Shown here piece by piece: positions 6,393 through 7,514 of a DNA stretch of 7,514 nucleotides. This stretch comes from Pseudomonadota bacterium (GTDB lineage Bacteria > Pseudomonadota > Gammaproteobacteria > Burkholderiales > Nitrosomonadaceae): contig JAFEEV010000201.1 of the NCBI GenBank assembly GCA_018240935.1, forward strand, positions 1 through 7,514, read 5' to 3'. The notes under the pieces are model-generated. The model was given only the letters and a program-made list of their open reading frames with translations, ran no database searches and was not told the origin of the DNA. The translations under genes and the position numbers were made by a program. The number at the start of each line of letters is the position of its first letter. The first letter of the stretch is position 1.

Positions 6393-6412
6393 CCGGTTTT
6401 GCAAAAAACCGG
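6393..6412. repeat. Hairpin with GCAA tetraloop in the operon leader
   Basis: CCGGTTTT (6393-6400) and AAAACCGG (6405-6412) pair perfectly around GCAA, which is a GNRA tetraloop when read on the + strand. On the - strand it would lie about 42 bases before the first codon of the secreted partner protein, possibly in its mRNA leader. No T-run follows on either strand, so it is not a standard terminator. Confidence 0.4.
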
Positions 6413-6459
6413 AAAAATCGAAGCAGGTGCAAACGATATGTTTTTTTGCCCGTTTAGTC

Positions 6460-6475
6460 TGTGATAAAAACCACA
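6460..6475. promoter_or_regulatory. CRP-like operator candidate
   Basis: TGTGATAAAAACCACA matches TGTGA-N6-TCACA at nine of ten fixed positions, and flanking bases extend the dyad to CTGTG/CACAG (6459-6476). It lies about 110 bases upstream of the protease-partner start (- strand) and about 190 bases before the nitroreductase, a plausible place for activator control of the leftward operon. Confidence 0.35.
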
Positions 6476-6514
6476 GCCGCGCGTGACTATGTGAACGCAA
6501 GGCAGGTTACGGCG

Positions 6515-6616
6515 ATGGTTCAATGGGTGATGCAGTGGATACGCGCTGTGCTTGCTGCGTTTTTTATTGTCAGCGTCAATGGCATGAATGACCGGCCCGG
6601 TTTTAACCGCCGCTGA
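6515..6616 (+). CDS. Possible 33-residue membrane micro-ORF
   Basis: An ATG-started frame of 33 codons ends at TGA 6614-6616, 45 bases before the nitroreductase start. The product is MVQWVMQWIRAVLAAFFIVS followed by VNGMNDRPGFNRR. The middle (about residues 8-22) is hydrophobic enough for one membrane helix, and the tail is polar and basic. The only binding-site candidate is CAGG at 6503-6506, eight bases upstream, which is weak. It could be a small membrane protein, an upstream leader, or chance. Confidence 0.22.
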   Translation: MVQWVMQWIRAVLAAFFIVSVNGMNDRPGFNRR

Positions 6617-6661
6617 AAACGCGTATGCTCATGGCGACAGCGTAGAGAGAGGAGATAACGC

Positions 6662-7312
6662 ATGCATACCCTCAGTAAATTCGTACTCGGCATGATGGGT
6701 CAATTGCGGCCAAAACCGGTTACCGGCGATGCAGCAGTCGCGATTTCCTTGCCGCCGCCCGGTAAACACGGCGGCCTGCCACTCATGGAAGCGCTTGCCA
6801 AGCGCCATTCGGCGCGCGAATTTGCGTCCGAGCCGCTGCCATTGCCGTTACTCTCCAATCTATTGTGGGCGGCGTACGGCATCAACCGGGAAGATGGCGG
6901 GCGCACCGCGCCTTCTGCGCTCAATGCGCAGGAAATCGATATTTTTGTGGCGCTGCCTTCAGGAGCCTATCGCTACGATGCGATCACCCATGCGCTAACG
7001 CTGGTTGCGGCCAGCGATGTGCGGCGGATTACGGGTTATCAGGATTTCGTCGACGAAGCGCCGCTGGATTTGGTGTATGTTGCCGATTACACGCGCTTGA
7101 GCCGGGTGCCGTTCAGTCAGCGCGAATCGTATGCCTCGGTGGCGGCAGGTGCCATCGCACAAAATGTTTACCTGTTTGCCGCTAGCAATGACCTGGCTAC
7201 TGTTTTACGTGCCTGGATCGACCGCGCGGCGATTGCTGAAGCACTGGGATTGACACATGATCAGCAGGTGTTGTTGTCGCAGACGGTGGGGTTTCAAAAG
7301 CAACTCATATGA
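6662..7312 (+). CDS. SagB-type nitroreductase family protein
   Basis: A 216-residue FMN-dependent oxidoreductase of the nitroreductase fold, closest by eye to the SagB-type dehydrogenase group. Members of that group oxidise azoline rings in peptide natural products, or act as general NAD(P)H-dependent reductases when found alone. Visible signatures are RHSAREF (48-54), the usual FMN-phosphate-binding arginine segment, then LLSNLLWAAYGINREDGGRTAPSALNAQE (63-91), YRYD (103-106), and the C-terminal AGAIAQNVYLFAAS (162-175). The start is fixed by AGGAG at 6650-6654, seven bases before the ATG. There is no clear signal peptide: residues 1-14 are mildly hydrophobic but lack a cleavage site. No cyclodehydratase or precursor-peptide gene is nearby, so a peptide-maturation role is not supported here. 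The substrate is unknown. The following gene begins 37 bases downstream in AT-richer DNA. Confidence 0.85.
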   Translation: MHTLSKFVLGMMGQLRPKPVTGDAAVAISLPPPGKHGGLPLMEALAKRHSAREFASEPLPLPLLSNLLWAAYGINREDGGRTAPSALNAQEIDIFVALPSGAYRYDAITHALTLVAASDVRRITGYQDFVDEAPLDLVYVADYTRLSRVPFSQRESYASVAAGAIAQNVYLFAASNDLATVLRAWIDRAAIAEALGLTHDQQVLLSQTVGFQKQLI

Positions 7313-7348
7313 AGTGTAATAATAAACTTAGGATTGATATTTACAACA

Positions 7349-7514
7349 ATGATTGAGGTTAAGTTAGAACCATTTCCTATCAAAACACGTGAAGATGTCG
7401 AATATTTTGAGCGAAGCTTTTATGCATACCTTGAAACTAACGGAGGTTTCGCTATCCAACATATCTCTTTACTTCGAACTTATGATGCTCTCCAATGTAA
7501 TCCACAGGGCGGTC
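7349..7514 (+). CDS. Unrecognised gene, 5' part, runs off the window
   Basis: The frame opens at ATG 7349 and stays open for 55 codons to the window end. The product begins MIEVKLEPFPIKTREDVEYF and continues with aromatic and acidic residues (ERSFYAYLET), then GGFAIQHISLLRTYDALQCN. It looks like a soluble cytoplasmic protein: no signal peptide or membrane helix is present in this part. The ribosome binding site is weak: AGGA at 7330-7333 is 15 bases from the ATG. An in-frame TTG at 7334 is a poorer alternative. By hand count, 65 of the 164 bases from 7351 on are G or C, against 37 of 60 at 7081-7140 in the nitroreductase. This suggests a different origin. I do not recognise the family. Confidence 0.55.
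   Translation, partial: MIEVKLEPFPIKTREDVEYFERSFYAYLETNGGFAIQHISLLRTYDALQCNPQGG

Larger units (their letters stand above)
6352..6661. other. 310-base divergent intergenic region
   Basis: This region separates the leftward protease operon from the rightward nitroreductase and should hold both promoters. Visible in it are a hairpin near the operon start, a CRP-like site and a possible tiny ORF, each listed separately. I could not find a convincing -35/-10 pair on either strand. Confidence 0.6.

Noticed and set aside
6598..6609. CGGTT/AACCG dyad before the nitroreductase.
   Set aside because: The two-base loop is too small for a stable hairpin and the arms are short; no further support.
7310..7348. 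Read-through of the nitroreductase TGA into the downstream gene, which is in the same frame.
   Set aside because: The frame agreement has a one-in-three chance, the nitroreductase has a normal family C-terminus, and the downstream gene has its own ATG and a different base composition.

Overview
The window looks like chromosomal DNA of a Gram-negative bacterium, most likely a betaproteobacterium. Four things suggest this: an OprO/OprP-type outer-membrane porin, a MacB/FtsX-type permease, a secreted protein with a textbook PEP-CTERM exosortase sorting tail, and a mixed but GC-leaning base composition. A Nitrosomonadales-like host would fit, but the sequence alone does not prove it. Strong AGGAG-type ribosome binding sites precede most genes. 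No tRNA, rRNA, CRISPR array or insertion sequence was seen.

Left part (1-3400), all on the + strand. The window opens inside the last third of an ABC-transporter permease. After a 105-base gap with a good -10 box comes a complete phosphate-selective-porin-like outer-membrane protein with a GTG start. It is followed by an exported glutathione peroxidase and, four bases later, by a membrane-anchored protein with a HIRAN-like domain. These last two are probably one operon. A perfect 14-bp stem with a T-run (3356-3392) closes this block and probably also terminates the convergent gene beyond it.

Middle part (3400-6350), all on the - strand. Reading right to left, it holds a secreted 274-residue protein of unknown function with an NTR/TIMP-like pattern, then a secreted matrixin-type zinc metallopeptidase with a CARDB-like C-terminal domain, then a PEP-CTERM protein behind its own -10 box. 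The first two look like an operon for a secreted protease and a partner. The PEP-CTERM gene is separated from them by a 253-base gap with a strong hairpin. CRP-like TGTGA-N6-(T/C)CACA sites lie at both ends of the protease operon.

Right part (6352-7514). A 310-base divergent intergenic region holds hairpins, one CRP-like site and a possible 33-codon membrane ORF. It is followed on the + strand by a SagB-type nitroreductase. Immediately after this gene the composition turns clearly AT-richer, and an unrecognised gene begins that runs off the window end. This may be the edge of an acquired region.

The most interesting candidate is the metzincin protease encoded directly behind a secreted protein whose pattern resembles the fold of metalloprotease inhibitors, with possible cAMP-receptor-type control.
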